A DNA stretch of 64,000 nucleotides from Daphnia pulex (GCF_021134715.1 NC_060026.1:14747001-14811000), one strand, 5' to 3'; counted from the first letter of the stretch, positions 1 to 13,921 are shown. Notes: generated by a model from the letters alone, not told the origin. Made by a program: numbers and translations.

Positions 1-3000
1 GAGAGTAAGTTTATGAACTTGGGGTTGTATATTAGTCCGTTCGGTTCCTCTTGTGTGTGGGGGGAGTAACTTAATCCTACAGGAGACTATCAAATGTTGT
101 TGGCTGCGTCCATCCTTCATTCCCCCCACCACCACCATGATGGTCGCCGTCCTCTTCAAAAAGAAGAAGAAAAACAAATAAATAACTTATACCTCCCGTG
201 AAGAGTCATCATCGTGAGCTCCTCCATTTTCTTCTTTAGAATTTGATGATGTCAGTCGTGCGATATACTAGTTCTCTTAAATAACAAAATGTTTCGAGAC
301 ACATGATTGAATGACTCATCCACGACCTTCTTCTTCTACTTTTTAAAATGGCGTAGGGGGGAAAGAAATTCCAACAATTTCAATTGCGGTTTCACCGACA
401 CACACCATTTTTGGGGATATTTTGAATTTGGCGCCGCTGGTTAGGTAATACATATCATTCAAAAATGGAATGATTCATGGGAATTTGATACGGGTCACCT
501 TAATGGAATCACCACGTCACACGCCCACAGATAATGAGAGACGTGTGGGTTGGACGTGATTCGATAGTCAATAATTTTTGAATGCATTTAAATTTGTTCA
601 TCACTATATATATCTAGTGACCGGAAAATAAGCGCCAAATAATCATTCAAATGACATGCATACGAAATGAGCTCTGGGGCTTTGTCGCACGGGCGCAGCA
701 GCTGTTTCGTGACCAACTTTGGAATTTGATTTGATCATTTCCAGAAAATGAAAGAACATTTTTTGGCGGTCAGTTTCGAAAACGCCCTTAAGGTGTTACT
801 CTTCTATTTTATGTGGATGATCTAATTAAACCCCCTCACAAACACACACATTGTTGTGGATATTTTGATGGCCAGATATATGTTTATAACTTTTCCAACT
901 AACCCCCTACAGGTTTTTATTTTAAACTCAAATATTTTTTCTTTTTCTTGGAATTAACTTTTCAGTTTCATCTCGGGAATGTGTCCAACATCATTTACAA
1001 TCTGCCGTTTGATTGTTTTTACACGCTGCACCGGACACACCAACTTCCAACTTTTTTATTTTCCCCCAACTTGAATAACAACAATTTGAGGTTTGATTGG
1101 ATTCAATGAAGTGTGTTGTTTTTATTTTTAAAATTTTTATTTTAAAATAAAAACAAAAAACTCGTTTCTTTACGTATAGGAATCGAATGAGTCGTCGTCT
1201 GGAATGAGATCATCGAGATCTTAAATTACTTGGTGTGTGGTTTTGGATCAAGTTCATTACCGACTTTATTTTTATTTATTTTATTTAAAAAAAAAATATT
1301 TTTCTTTCTTTAACCAGAAAAAGGGAAAAAAATTAAAAGTCGTTTGTTTACAACCCAAAGGCATTTGCTGGAAAGGACCAAGATGGCGTCTGGTGGTGGC
1401 ATTTTAACAACAGTTGGTCCATCTCTCATCGTCTGGTGGAAGGTCGGCCCCTAGCTTTTAAATCAAATAAACACACTTTGCACACACACACACACACAGA
1501 CAATATATATACAGACACCCCCGTCTAGCAGCAGCAGCCGTGTGTCAAGGATATTTCCTTCTAGGAAATGAACAAACAAAAGGAATTCGACCTCAAATGA
1601 CCTTGTTTTTCTTTTAATTTCCCAGGGTCATTAACCCTCTGGGGCGTGACGGAAGTTTGAAAAATGATTTACACTCTTCCAGATTTAAATGGCGGAAATC
1701 CCCCCCATCAGAAAAAAGTTTGCGATTAGAAATTTGGCCCCCCCTTCTATAAGAGTCACCCCCTGGGCGGATACATATTCTCTCTGGAGGATTTTTAACA
1801 CATGTAGACATAGAAACTATACAAGATAAAAAAACAATTTGCAATGGTGGTGGTGGCTGATGGTGAGTTAATTCTTGTAAGACATTCCACCGCCTTTTGT
1901 CAAAAATTTTTTTAGCCAGTCGGCGAAAATGAATAACCGGTTGTTTTTGTCTTTTTTATCTGAAAAGAATTTTCTCTTTTACAGTGATAACTTTCATTCA
2001 TGAAAAAGAAAGAAAAATGTTTGTTTTACTACTACGCAGTCAAAAAGTCCTTGATGGCTTTTTGGCGTGGGTCGTCTGCGCAGTAGACACTCCCCGGCGG
2101 ACTGTTGAGATGTGACGTGAATGACCAAATGATCTAACGTACACAAGTCGGTCCCAAAGAGGACCGACACATTCTGTCGGGAGAGAGAGAGAGAGTGACC
2201 ATAGCCAAAATTTGAAATTCTCTCTACTTACCCAATAGGTCAAGGATCGCAGACGAAAGAAAATCGCTCCTTATTAATTCCCTCTACATTTTGGAGCCCT
2301 TTATTTATTACGGTATTCTAATTGATTTCCCCCCGGAATTTTTGTGGAGGAATTTTGTTTGGGGGTATGCCGAGAATAGACTGGACAGACTAGACACAGG
2401 CCACTTGAAACGTGATTTCTACACAAGTTGGTCTTCTTCCTTTTTGAAATCTAAACATGTGTGTGTGTGTTCTTGGCCGAATTGCCAACGAGGTCGTCGC
2501 CGAATTCCTTAGATTATCTGCCCCGATTTTTACAAAATTAAACATTTGAATATTCAACGTACTACGAGCTTTGGGCGACACAAGGGAATCCGAACGAACG
2601 AACGTGAAATACGAACCCATCAAAAGGGGGGGGCCTAATCAAATTCTTTTTTTCATACGGAAAAAAATAAATTTGTTTCCTCTACTGGGTCACGTTTGAT
2701 GAGGTTTTCACGCCCCTTATATCTCCCATCCTATTATGTAGAACGTCCGGCTGTCTATACTGACAAACGAAAAACATTTTCAAAAAATTGAATTTTTAAA
2801 TTTAATCGAATTTTTTTTTCGTTTTTCCTCCCCAAATCTTTTGAAAAGAAATCTCAAGGTCGTGACTCTTTTATTTTATTGTTACGATTCCTCCGAGCTC
2901 CAACAACTTTTTGTTTCGATTAAAAAAGAAAAAATACCGCGGGGCTAACGTCTTTTTTTGATTATTTAAAAAAACCTTTTCGTTTTATTTCCCCTTTTTT

Positions 3001-5656
3001 CTTCGAAAGGGAAAAAATCACACGTGTATGGCCGACATCATTTGATTACCAAAAAAACACATTTTTATTATTTCCCCAATGTGTTCTGCTGCTCTACATT
3101 TTTTGAAAAGAAACCCCTCTAACCCACAAATAAAAAAAGGGTCGGTTGTTATGGCAACCCCTATACACACTGGTTTGGACAATGGGTTAAAGCCAAAAAT
3201 GGCTTCTGTGTCTCTTCAGCAGAGCAGACATTGTATTTCTTCACCCTGTCAAAAGACAAGGGGAGTAAAATTCAATGGTAAAAAGATGGTTGCTCAAGCA
3301 TTTGTGAAACAAATCAAAAATGATGGTCGTGTCTCTTTTGGAAATTCTTGTGTCGTGTCGTCTCTCGGGAGCTCGCAGGGTCACGCTGACAATTTTTTGT
3401 TGTTTTTTCTTGGTGTGACTCACCAAATAGAATTTAAAAAACAAAATTTAAAACAAAAAAGGTTTTCTTCGAAAATGGGTAGAAAGTTTCGAAATTGTGG
3501 AGGGGAGAAAAAAGCCCGCGGAGATACAACGTTGCCACCCGCGCGCCATTTTAAATAAAAATCCGAGTGGTGTGGTGTGGGGGTTAGATTGTGTCAGTGG
3601 GGCGGAGTCGAAAAAGGCGGGACCCAATGAGAAGCTTTGAATATCCCCTCCTCCCCCCACAAGTTGGGAAAAAGGGCGCGCAAAACGAGGGGGGGGAGTA
3701 AGAAAAAACTAGAAAAAGTTGTAGCGGCCGACCCTTTTGGTTGGTGAACTTACCAGTCGATTCCTTCAGAAGCGTCTCTTCAGTCGAAGCGTCCTAACGT
3801 GTTTGCACTTGACTCTCCGTGTTTTCTCTACATTTGAATTTCTCCGCTCTCAAAGGTTTGAATTTTTTATTCTTTTCTAGTTTGTCTGTTAAGTTGGGAA
3901 TGTTTGGAGGTTAAACCAGTCAGCGGGGGTCTGTCGTTACACATCATTTTCTTCTCCAGTGAAATTGGATGCCATTTGAAAAACGACTAGTCTTGTAAAA
4001 AGATTCATCTTCTTCTTGGTAACAAAACCATAAAGGAGCTAGACAGCTGTAAAGCGGAGACCCCCTCACTCCCCTCCCAATTTTATTGTAAGACATCTTT
4101 TCTTTGGACTCCCCTTTACGAAACCAGTCCACCTTGACAACATTTTTCCTAACATTTATTTTCAGTTCAAAAGAAGCCACCACCTCGTGTTTGATGGCCC
4201 GTTTTTACTGAGAAAAACGACGCTTTTGATAACGATTAACACTTGTGGAAAAATAATAATTTTACCCCCAAATAGGCAAGGAACTAGATAAGATAGGGTG
4301 GGTTTTAAAATTGTTAACGGTTTTTTGGGGGGCAAGTTTGAATTTTTAAGGGCCTTTTATTTTTTTCCCTTTGAAAAGAGATACACACACAATAACCCCT
4401 CCTTGACCAGTTTCTCCCCCCCTCCTATTTTTACCTTCTTGTAAAATTTAATCCTCTAGCACAGGTTTTATTCTTTCGGTTATCCGATGGCTTCAAAGTT
4501 GAAAAAAGAGGAGGGTCGTCAATTCGTTCAGGTTTCAGAATTTAAAAAAAAAATTTCTACTTTTGTTTGGTGGGGGGGATAAATGGTTGCATTCGGTTGG
4601 CTTGACCTCTTTGATCCCTTCCATTATAATTCCGTGTGTATATCGGCGACAATGTCTGCCAACTCGGGTTTTTATCTAGCCGATGAACAATAGAATTGCG
4701 AGAGTGGAAATGTGGCCATTAGATGAAGAAGAAGCTAATGGGTTGGCACGATCCTTGTAAGGAAACCCATCAAGTTTTTGTGTGTGGCAACTATCCACCT
4801 GCGCCATTCCACCCCTGTTTATTCTACATTGAATGCGTCATAATCCTAAATGTAATAAAGCTTAACGGGGGGAGAGAAATGTTTAAGTCACCGTGACTCG
4901 TGGCAGATGCACGTCAAAGTTTCTATCTAGGCATATGCTATTATTTTTTGATAATAGATCATAATGAAGCGATGAAGCCAGGTGTGTTTCCTGTTTTGTA
5001 ACCCACCCACTTGTATATATTCCGCCACAATTTCTGCTGCCGTCATCATGGCAACTAAAATAAAAAGGTGTGCGTGCGCGTCTGTTTTTATATTTTTTCG
5101 GGACCGTAACAGTTGGCGTCAAGTTAGCAATGACCAGGAACACTGGAGTAGAGAGGAAGGAAATGTAGGTGGAGGAATAGACATGGCGGAAGTGAATCGA
5201 AACCCCCCCTACAGCTCTTTTGTTAACTCATTAGCTATACTGTTGTCTGTAGATCGCTAGTCGCTGTGGCAACCCCCAGTTGTTGTTTTTTTAAAAAAAT
5301 GTCTATAAATAAATGAAGCCCCAAAATTATCCAACCCCAAGGGGTCGAATCCCAATCTACATTTTTTCGTTCACAGCGAGCAGCCCCCATTGATTGTAGT
5401 TAGTCGCTGACCCTTTTTTTTCTAAATAAAAATAATAATGTCGGCCAATTTTTAGTTGTTTGTGGTGGGAATATTTTCGTTCCGGATTCGAAACTCTGTC
5501 GCGTCACAAAGGAAAAATAGCCGCTTTTATATTTTTTAACGAACAAGTGTGGGAAAAGCTGTCGATGTACATCAAAAGTTAATTTTAATTTCTTACCTAA
5601 TTTCCTAACGTTATTAAATTTTTATTTTCCAGTCAAATTCCGTTGAATAAAATAAA
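1..5656. other. Non-coding upstream region, no gene recognised
   Basis: I find no open frame with family resemblance on either strand. The stretch is AT-rich with many homopolymer runs, a short CA run near 1481-1497 and a short GA run near 2180-2195. A GC-richer segment around 3720-3860, ending in CAAAG followed by GTTTGA, could be a 5' untranslated exon of the caveolin gene, because that gene's first coding exon is preceded by a good pyrimidine-rich AG acceptor just before 5635. That link is inference only. Confidence 0.5.
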
Positions 5657-7350
5657 ATGGCTGAAACCAAATCCACTTCCCGCGCTGGCTCCAAGTTGAA
5701 CTTGAACGAATCGACGATGCCGTTGTTGGACGACGAGGCTCACGAAAAGGCCGAGACTCCCGAGAAGGACGTCATCGAGATGAAGGAAAAGGCGTCGACC
5801 ACGTCGGAAGGTGAAAAGGACGATTCCAATCCCGAAAAGATTGTAAGTTTTTGGCTTTAAATTAACTATTACAAGTAATTCATTTAACTCAAATTTTATT
5901 CAAATTTCAGGAGGAAGAGAAGAAGGATGGCGATGAGGAGGGTGGCGACAAGAAGAAGAAGAAGAAGGAAAAGAAAGAAAAGAAGGAGAAAAAGGAGAAG
6001 AAGGAAAAGACGGCCAGTTGCCACCGCAGGACGCAGAGCTGCGTCCAGACTTTCACCGTCGGTTTGAACGTTCTCGACCGTGACGAGAAGCACATCAACG
6101 ACACCATCAACGTAAGACACACAGTTGGAATGTGTTTAGCTCTTCTTCTTCTTCTTTAGACCTCCGACCTTTCTCTCTCTTTGTGTATATTAAACTCCCC
6201 TAGAGAGGGGGGAAGGAGAAGAGCGGCCGTGCAGTCTAGCGAGCATAAACATCTGCTCATCGTTAATACGAACCAGATCACTTCCCAACTTTTTTTTTCT
6301 CGTCATGGCGAATGTGGAATGTGATAAGTTGAGAGCCAGACGCCCGGCGTCTATTTATTAAGTAAAATATGAATTTTTAAAAAAAGTTTAGGCCACCTAT
6401 CGGTTTCATAGAGAAGCTTTTTTAAGTGGTGGAAAAAAATAAGTTCTTGACCGGAATGACCGAATTTCCTGTTTCTTTTTTCACCAAAAGAAGGAAAAGA
6501 AACTTCACCACAGATAGACAATTGAAGGGGGGGGGAATGGTTTCCCGTATCTCCACCCTCTAATTCCCGACTGTATACACGCCCTTGTCTTCCTCCTCTA
6601 CACGCACCGAAAAGATATCATAAAATAAAAGACAGAAGGTTTCTCGCGTGATGCTTTACCACACTATTGCGTTAGTAACGAGGGCGACAACAATACGCCA
6701 GAGGTCTACTACTCCGGCGACGTTAGGCTAGTCAGAGGGGGGAGAAAAAATGGTCGTTAAAAGCTCATTGCAGTCCCCCTAGAATCACATCAGGGGATGA
6801 TTATTGACATCGTGCTGATGGAAGAGAGATATATAGTCATCATCATCATCATCTGTTACTACTTTCCATTCTTTTTTGAAGAGAGTAAATCACGATTTTT
6901 CTGTTTTTTTTTTACAGTTGAACTTTGAAGATGTTTTGGCTGAACCGGATGTGGCCCATGGATTCGATCCTATCTGGCGCGCTGCTTTCATCCTCTTTAC
7001 CGGCTCGCGTTTCTGGATTTACCGTCTGCTGTCGGCAATTCTAGCTCTGCCATTGGCCCTCGTTTGGGGTATTACCTTCTCGCTCATCACCTTCTTCTCC
7101 GTCTGGTTGGCCACGCCCCTTCTCCGCATCATGGACGTCTTCCTCTTCTACATCCGAAGGGTAAAAACAAAATTGAACATGTTTAATTTGTAAACAGCAT
7201 CTAATTATTTATTTATTTACATGTTGTGATGATTGACAGGTCTGGGTCGCTTTGGTGCAGACAACATTGGAACCAGTAGCCAACGCTGTCGGCGGATGCT
7301 TTTCCAACGTCAAACTGACGCACAACAACAACCAACTGCAAACGGTTTAA
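5657..7350 (+). CDS. Caveolin
   Basis: Four coding exons: 5657-5842, 5911-6111, 6918-7160 and 7240-7350, all joined in frame with GT-AG introns, giving 246 residues. Exon 3 opens with FEDVLAEP, the caveolin signature (FEDVIAEP in vertebrates), preceded by DRDEKHIND, also conserved. The scaffolding-domain-like stretch and the intramembrane hairpin follow (FWIYRLLSAILALPLALVWG and more), and exon 4 ends with the conserved LEPVANAVGGCFSNVK region, whose Cys is a plausible palmitoylation site. Caveolins insert as a hairpin into the inner plasma-membrane leaflet, bind cholesterol and shape caveolae. The N-terminal half is unusual: it is longer than in vertebrate caveolins (about 150-180 residues in total) and carries an acidic stretch followed by a long Lys/Glu tract in exon 2 (about residues 63-96). 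The start is the first ATG after the acceptor-like site. The paralogue type (1, 2 or 3) cannot be assigned. Confidence 0.95.
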
Positions 7351-9637
7351 ATAAACAAACAACAACACATTTTTTAACACAGGGAAGAAAGAAGAAAAAA
7401 GGTCGACATCGAGACAGTCGGAACGATACAGTCTCTTGCATTTTTTTTTTTAAGATTTTTCATTGATGAAATTTATTTTTGAATTGATGAGAAAATGTAT
7501 CGTGTGTTTTTGTGACATCATATCCAATTGGTATATCCCCCCCAACACCATCTGCCTTATTCGAAATCATTTGTCCTTTTTTTTATTATTTTCTTACATC
7601 ATAATCTTTTTGATTTGATTTTTAATTTGGGTTTGTTCTGTTTAATCGTTTGTCCTGTACTCCTGTTTTTGTACCGACATCATGTCAGACTCACAACCCG
7701 ATTCGCCCGTCATCATCGTAAAACTTTTTTTTTTACTGATTTTATGATTATTTTTCAAACACATTTCTTCGGTAATTTTTTTTTTTTACAATTACTAACA
7801 ACACACACCGTATCCCGCATGTGCAAATGCAAATATGTTGAGAAAAGAAAGGAAAAATGTGTGGAGGTGTTATTTTTTTAAATGGCGAAAAACAATAGAC
7901 ATTAATGAATTTTGCGAGAGAAAAAGAGAAAAAAAAAATTCTTTGATAGATTTAGTTAAAATGAAAAACACGGACGACAGAAAAATTAATAATAATAATT
8001 GTGAAAGGAAATTGCCACCAGATTAAAAAAAAATACACGGTTGTTTGAAAACAGAATTAATTATTCTTTGTCTCGTTTCCTTTGTTCACCGCTAGATGAC
8101 GACGCTTTTAATTGGGTATCGAAATTGGACGCCAGATGTCAGTGTAGCAGAACACACATTCAAGTAAACACGACGAGAAAAGAGTTTGGGACTGTCAAAT
8201 ATTATTTTCGTCACGATTGGAAAGCAAACAACATCTCCGGTCGTCTCCATGGAAGTCATCAAAACACCTAAAGTAGGTTCATTTGATTCCTGAAATTGCC
8301 GAACAAAAAAACAGTGCAGAAAACCTGTCATTTTCACTTCCACTTTACTCTCTATCTAAAGCTTTCTTGTGTCCGGCTGGTTTTTTACTGTGAAAAACTC
8401 ACTGGGCGAAACGGATCGAATGACATGCTTCAGAGATGTTGACAGATTCAGTGTGTTGATTCATCATCAAGTGTGAGGTGAGCGATCGATTACCTGCCAC
8501 GTCTCATTTTCTGAAAAAGGGGAATCACCCTGGACTTGTCAGTGGCTGAGTCAGTGACAGCGAGCCCCAACCTCGTTCCCAAATGACAATTCATTTTCTT
8601 CCCCCCTGGCCACGTCTTGCCAGAATTATCAATGCTAATCAGGTTTACTTTTTCGCAGTCAATGGGAGAAACAAAAACCAACCATTGGTGTGCTGCCTAT
8701 TGTATAATTCACGTGATCAACGAAAAGACAATTGGTCTCTATACATTATTCCCCTCCGTACACGTCATTATATGGCTGTAAAAACCTGAATTATACATGA
8801 CTCTGGTACACACACACACAGGTTAGATGAGGAAAAAAGAAGATCAGTAGGTGGGCCGGCAGAGAGAGTGGGGGCGGATATTTGAGCCGGCGTGCCGGTT
8901 TCTGCGCGCGCACGTTAACACGATCGAGTCTCCCCCGTTGCTTCTCGTTTGGCAAAATCGATCGCGTATTGTGAAAGAGCATTAAGGCCAGCACCAGGAG
9001 AAGACTTTGAGGGTGGGAGCTGTGTGTTGTACTACTACTACCAGTACTACTAGACACAGCTCCCGAAAAAAGCGACCGGCCAGTTGTCGGGACCGAGCTT
9101 CAGAAGCAGTCGTCACTTTGGCTCCCTTTTGTCGTGGTCGTTAAGATTGTGCCCGTTGATTTCTCCCAGCACTCAGATCAAACCTTCAAAGCGATCGAGA
9201 TACAAGATATAATAACTATAGCACTCCAATTCAATCTTTTCCCTTCTTCTCCTTTTCTGTATTATTTTTTCCTGGGAAGAAAAAATCTTAATCTTTTCTC
9301 TCGACTGACTTTCCTACTGGGCGGGTCGATAATTGTCTTAGTCAAGGATCCCAACACCACTCTTGCTTTCAATCCTATCTCTTCCTTGTCATCGACTAAA
9401 CATCATCTCCTTGTTGTCTACCCTGGGCACCGTCGTCTACTCTCTTGTTTCTATTCTCCAGTGTCCCCCCACACACACTTAAACTGTCTGTCATTGTTTG
9501 ACTTGTGAGCTCTCGTCAATTTTTAAGTTTTTATTTTTTCGCTAGTGCCGATCGATAACGTCGTTTTTTGCGTGTGTGTGTGAGTGGATTTTGTTAAGTT
9601 CATTTGGGTGGGGGGGATTTTTAGTTGGGGGGTTCCG
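7351..9637. other. Intergenic: caveolin 3' region and MTMR upstream region
   Basis: No coding region supported. The left part is the AT-rich 3' untranslated region and downstream DNA of caveolin. The part from about 8870 to 9540 is GC-richer and pyrimidine-rich and probably holds the promoter and leader of the phosphatase gene that starts at 9638. I could not place a transcription start with confidence. Confidence 0.4.
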
Positions 9638-12600
9638 ATGAACTGCGCCACGTATCCCTGGATGAAATTGGCTCACAGCGCCACTATTCCGTGCGTCAGT
9701 CAGATGCTGTCGTCGAATGGAAATACTAGTCATACTAGTGGCACAGCGGGAGCAGGAAGCGGTGGCGGCGGAGGAGGAGAAGAGCATGATTCAATCGAGA
9801 GGCCAACGGGATTCCAGCAGGACTCGACTGGCGACAAGGCGAAACCGAATCAGGGCGGAGGCAGTAGTGGTCCCGACGGCCAACTCAATCGCAGTTTGAG
9901 CTTTGACGGGAGACGTAAAGTTTGGGCCAGGGTTGAGGCCCACTGGGCTCGGGTCACGCTTGATCGAGACCGTTCAGTCCCGTCTGGCACGGGCCACCAC
10001 TCGCTTGTCAAATACGAGCCGCAGGCGGGCGGCGAACAGACTCCGTTTTATCAGCGCATTCGCTCCTGGTTGACAAGTCACCCCCAAACACAAACTTATC
10101 AGCAAAGTCCAGTCATGACCAAAGTAATTTAGAATCTCTCGAACTTATGAAAACAAATTCAACATTTCATATTGCCTTATTTCTCCGAATAGATTTTAAT
10201 CCATTTTCATCTTTTTTCCCACCGGCTCTGACAGATTGAAAATGTGCGGATGTTGGACCGTTACAACAACAGGAAACCGTCGACGGGCACCTTATACCTG
10301 ACTGCCACCCATTTGATCTTTGTCGATCCGGATGCTAAGAAGGAAACATGGGTATATACATAGTGTTATCATTTGCCTGTCATCTCCTTTTGACTTGGTC
10401 GTCAAACGAAACTGATGATTTGATGATTATTTTTCCTCCTCCTCAGGTTCTATTGATGCATGTAGCGACAGTGCAAAAGTTGCCTTTATCGACCGTCGGT
10501 GCTCCCTTGCAGATTCGCTGCAAGACATTTTTGTCGGTGACCTTCGTGCTGCCGAGAGAACGAGAGTGTCACGACCTCTATACAAGCCTCATGCAAATGT
10601 CCCAGCCCTGTAAGAAAGAAACTCTTTTTAAATAAAACGTAACCGGATAACAATTGAAAAACAATTTCGCATTTCCACAGTTCACATAGAAGATCTGTAT
10701 TGTTTTCATTACACGTCGAGCCTGGAAGAGATCCCACGGACGGCCGGATGGACTTTTTTCGACTTGGAAACGGAATTCCATCGCATGGGTGTTCCCAATG
10801 CCAACTGGACGATGACCAATCTCAACAAGGACTATCAGGTTCGGCCCTTTTTTGGGTTGTCCGATCAATATCGCGAGGGGGGGTTTGATCTGATCGATAA
10901 AAGGCGGGATCTGATGACCGTGTTTCGACTCAACTTTGTCTCTTTCTCTGATCTGATTGATTTGCAGCTGTGCGACACTTATCCTCAATGCCTCTTTGTA
11001 CCGACTTCGGTGTCGACCATTGTCTTGGTGGGCAGCGCCAGTTTCCGCAGCAAAGGCCGTCTTCCCGTTTTGACTTATTTACATAAAAATCAGGTATGTA
11101 ATACAGCAGAGGGCTAGCTGTGACGAGCGTAATTGACAGCAATTTTATCGATTGCCGATGGTTTCCAAGGCGGCGTTATGTCGGTGCAGTCAACCCCTGT
11201 CTGGATTCAGCGCCCGCTGCGTCGAAGATGAGCAACTATTGAACGGGATCGTCCAGGCCAATCCCAACGCTAAATTTATGTACGTCGTCGATACCAGGCC
11301 CAGAGTAAGTCAATTATTCATGACTCTATCGATTTTTCCGTTTCCTTTTTATTGAATCAAACGCCATTTCCATTTTGGTTAATCCGCAGATAAATGCTAT
11401 GGCAAACAGGGCGGCCGGCAAAGGCTACGAGAACGAGAATTTCTATGAGAACATCAAATTCCAATTCTGTGGCATTGAGAACATTCATGTGATGCGCAGC
11501 AGCTTATCTAAATTGCTGGAAGCCTGCGAACTCAAAACTCCGTCCATGGCCGCCTTTATCAACGGTGTCCAGTCGAGCGGTTGGCTCCGCCACATCCATG
11601 CCATTCTGGACACGTCATTACTCGTCGCCCGAAGTCTCCAGGAAGGTGTCAACGTTCTAGTCCACTGTTCAGACGGTCAGTCGAATTCATTCTAGATTTA
11701 TTATTCCAATTAAAAATCTAATGGAATTTGTTTTGATTTAACAGGTTGGGATCGGACAGCCCAAGTGTGTTCACTGGCCCAGGTCTTGCTGGACCCTTAT
11801 TACCGGACCCTGCAGGGATTCCAATCGTTGATCGAAAAGGATTGGCTTTCGTTTGGTCACAAATTCACCGATCGGTGCGGTTACCTGCAGAGCGACGCCA
11901 AGGAAACGGCCCCCGTCTTCACCCAGTTGGTGGACTGCATGTGGCAACTCCAGCGGGCCTATCCGTCAGCCTTTCAGTTCAGCGAGAGACTCTTGCTCCA
12001 CCTGCACGACCACGTCTACTCCAGTCAGTACGGAACATTCGTCGGCAACTGCGAGAAGGATCGACTCGATTTGAAAGTAAAAAATTCTTCTTTCTCCCCC
12101 ACAATTTTCGATTCCGCCAGTCAAAATGTAACAAGTTGATTTTGTTATTTTCCCAGTTGTCAGACAGGACGTACTCTCTATGGGGTAACATTGCCTCCCA
12201 CCTGGACGAGTTTCTCAATCCCCTGTACAAAAGCGAAGCTTATCCGGAGCTGTTGGAACCTAATCTCATGCCATCCAACATTCTCTTCTGGAGGGGACTC
12301 TATTGTCGTTTTGAGAGTGGTGTTCACCCCCGGGAGTCCATCGCAGATGTCTTGCTGGCCAACAGGTATAGAGATCCTTTTTCTTCTTTAGTAACGGATC
12401 AGAAAAATTGATGGATTTGACAGGGACCATTCCACTTCACTGGAGATGCACATTGCCCACCTGCAGAAGCGTATAACATCCATGAAAGCGCTGCTGGACG
12501 TGTCTACTCCGGTGACGGACAACCGGCTGGCGGATGATGAGGAGGATGAGCAACAACTTCTCGGCCTTCGACTCAAGAAGAGCATGCAAGTGGTGGACGA

Positions 12601-13022
12601 GCATCCGCTGTCGACGTCCAAGTCTGTCGATTCCGTCTTCTCGGACGGGCCGGGCATCGACAACACAATCACGTCGTCGTATCAACTGCGCCGTGAAATC
12701 GATTCCGTCAGCATCGACTGGCGCAGTCTGCGCAACATCAAGGAGTGCGTCTGCTCCACGCCGTTCGATCATTCCAGCAAGAAAGTGAGTACACACACAA
12801 CACAATCCATCAATCATCGACAACCACAACACAATTTCTTATTCAAATTTTTATCACACACACACACAGTCACACTGTTGGCGGTGCGGCGAAGTGTTTT
12901 GTACGAGATGCCTGGACAAGCAGACCCCCCTGCCGGGTCACGCTACTCACCGGCCCGTGCCCGTCTGTCGATCTTGTTACAGAGAAGTTCGACTCTCATC
13001 GTCATCCATCACTTCCACTTAA
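9638..13022 (+). CDS. Mtmr6: Myotubularin-related phosphoinositide 3-phosphatase (MTMR6/7/8 group) with C-terminal FYVE-like finger
   Basis: Eleven exons: 9638-10123, 10235-10351, 10447-10609, 10681-10838, 10968-11093, 11170-11304, 11390-11675, 11745-12076, 12157-12365, 12424-12784, 12870-13022. Phases agree throughout and give 841 residues. Domains in order: a low-complexity Gly/Ser-rich N-terminal extension (about 1-160), a PH-GRAM domain starting near VRMLDRYNN, the myotubularin phosphatase with active-site loop HCSDGWDR (Cys-X5-Arg intact, so probably catalytic), an acidic linker, then a zinc finger in the last two exons (HCWRCGEVFCTRC, then VCRSCY). Strong landmarks are CRCSQPLSGFSARC and MANRAAGKGYENE, both typical of MTMR6-8. 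The family removes the 3-phosphate from PI3P and PI(3,5)P2 on endosomal membranes. Vertebrate MTMR6-8 start close to the GRAM domain, so the N-terminal extension, and with it the ATG at 9638, is the least certain part; transcripts may also start at a later ATG. The finger's first pair is CVC rather than C-X2-C, and it lacks the usual basic RRHHC run. Confidence 0.95.
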
Positions 13023-13921
13023 TGGATGGGCGGAGTAGAAAGAAGAAGAAGAAGAGGATATATAAAAAAAGGTCAATATTACAAGAGCAATAGACTTTTC
13101 TTCTTCTTCTTCTTCTTCTCTTTTGTGCTTATGGGTATTTTTTCTTCTTTACTTCCTCCGGCAGCGACGGATTTGTTCCTGATTGAACATCGCCGCTTTC
13201 GTATGATTTCCCACCCGCCGCGCTCTCTTTCTTTTATTTCCTTCGTACAACAATTGGAAGGATCTTATATACTTATTTATTGTCCCCGGGGCTCTTGAAA
13301 AAAAAGGCAAAATGATCCGCTATTGTGTGTGTACATATACCGCTGTGCACTTTGATGTTTTTATCGTCAGCTCTCTCCTCCTCCCCTTATATAGTGCGTG
13401 TTGATACAAAATGGAGGGAGGAATAAAAGCTTCTCCATTTCCCAAAAATATATATTAAAAATAGCGAAATTTCAAATCAAATTTGCGTCTCTAATTTTTC
13501 AAACGATTCGAATTTTTTAGTTTTGGCGCCTTTTTTTGGGAATTAAAAGTTTGTATTTTAGCTCTATTAATTTCAATTGGCGAGAAAAATGGTAGGGAGA
13601 TATTTCAGCATTGAGAGAGGAAAAACTGGGCAACAAGAGTTTTGTTTCAAAAATAGTAAAAATTCAAATGGCAGTGATGAAGTACTTTAGTTGTGGTGCA
13701 CTCGCACTCGTCTTCTTTCCCCTTGAACAACGAACCCAAAAAAAAAGTTGAGAAACAAAACAAAACATTTTTTAAAAAACTGAAATGTCAAAGAAAACTA
13801 AATTCCATGTTCACATGTTCCAGTTTTCTTTTTTCAGGATCGTCCTAAAACCAAATTTTTTTTTCTTTTTTTCGTTTTTCAAAAGCAAATGAAAATGATT
13901 TTAAAAAGAAGAAGAAATGTT
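13023..13921. other. Convergent 3' regions of MTMR6 and SPARC
   Basis: AT-rich and homopolymer-rich DNA between two genes pointing at each other. It should contain both 3' untranslated regions. No gene is visible. Confidence 0.5.

Noticed and set aside
3079-3558. 159-codon plus-strand frame
   Set aside because: Composition is lysine- and serine-rich from AT-rich DNA, with no domain or splice context.
5338-5352. B-box-like GGGTCGAATCCC
   Set aside because: The upstream 60 bases cannot fold as a tRNA and lack an A-box.
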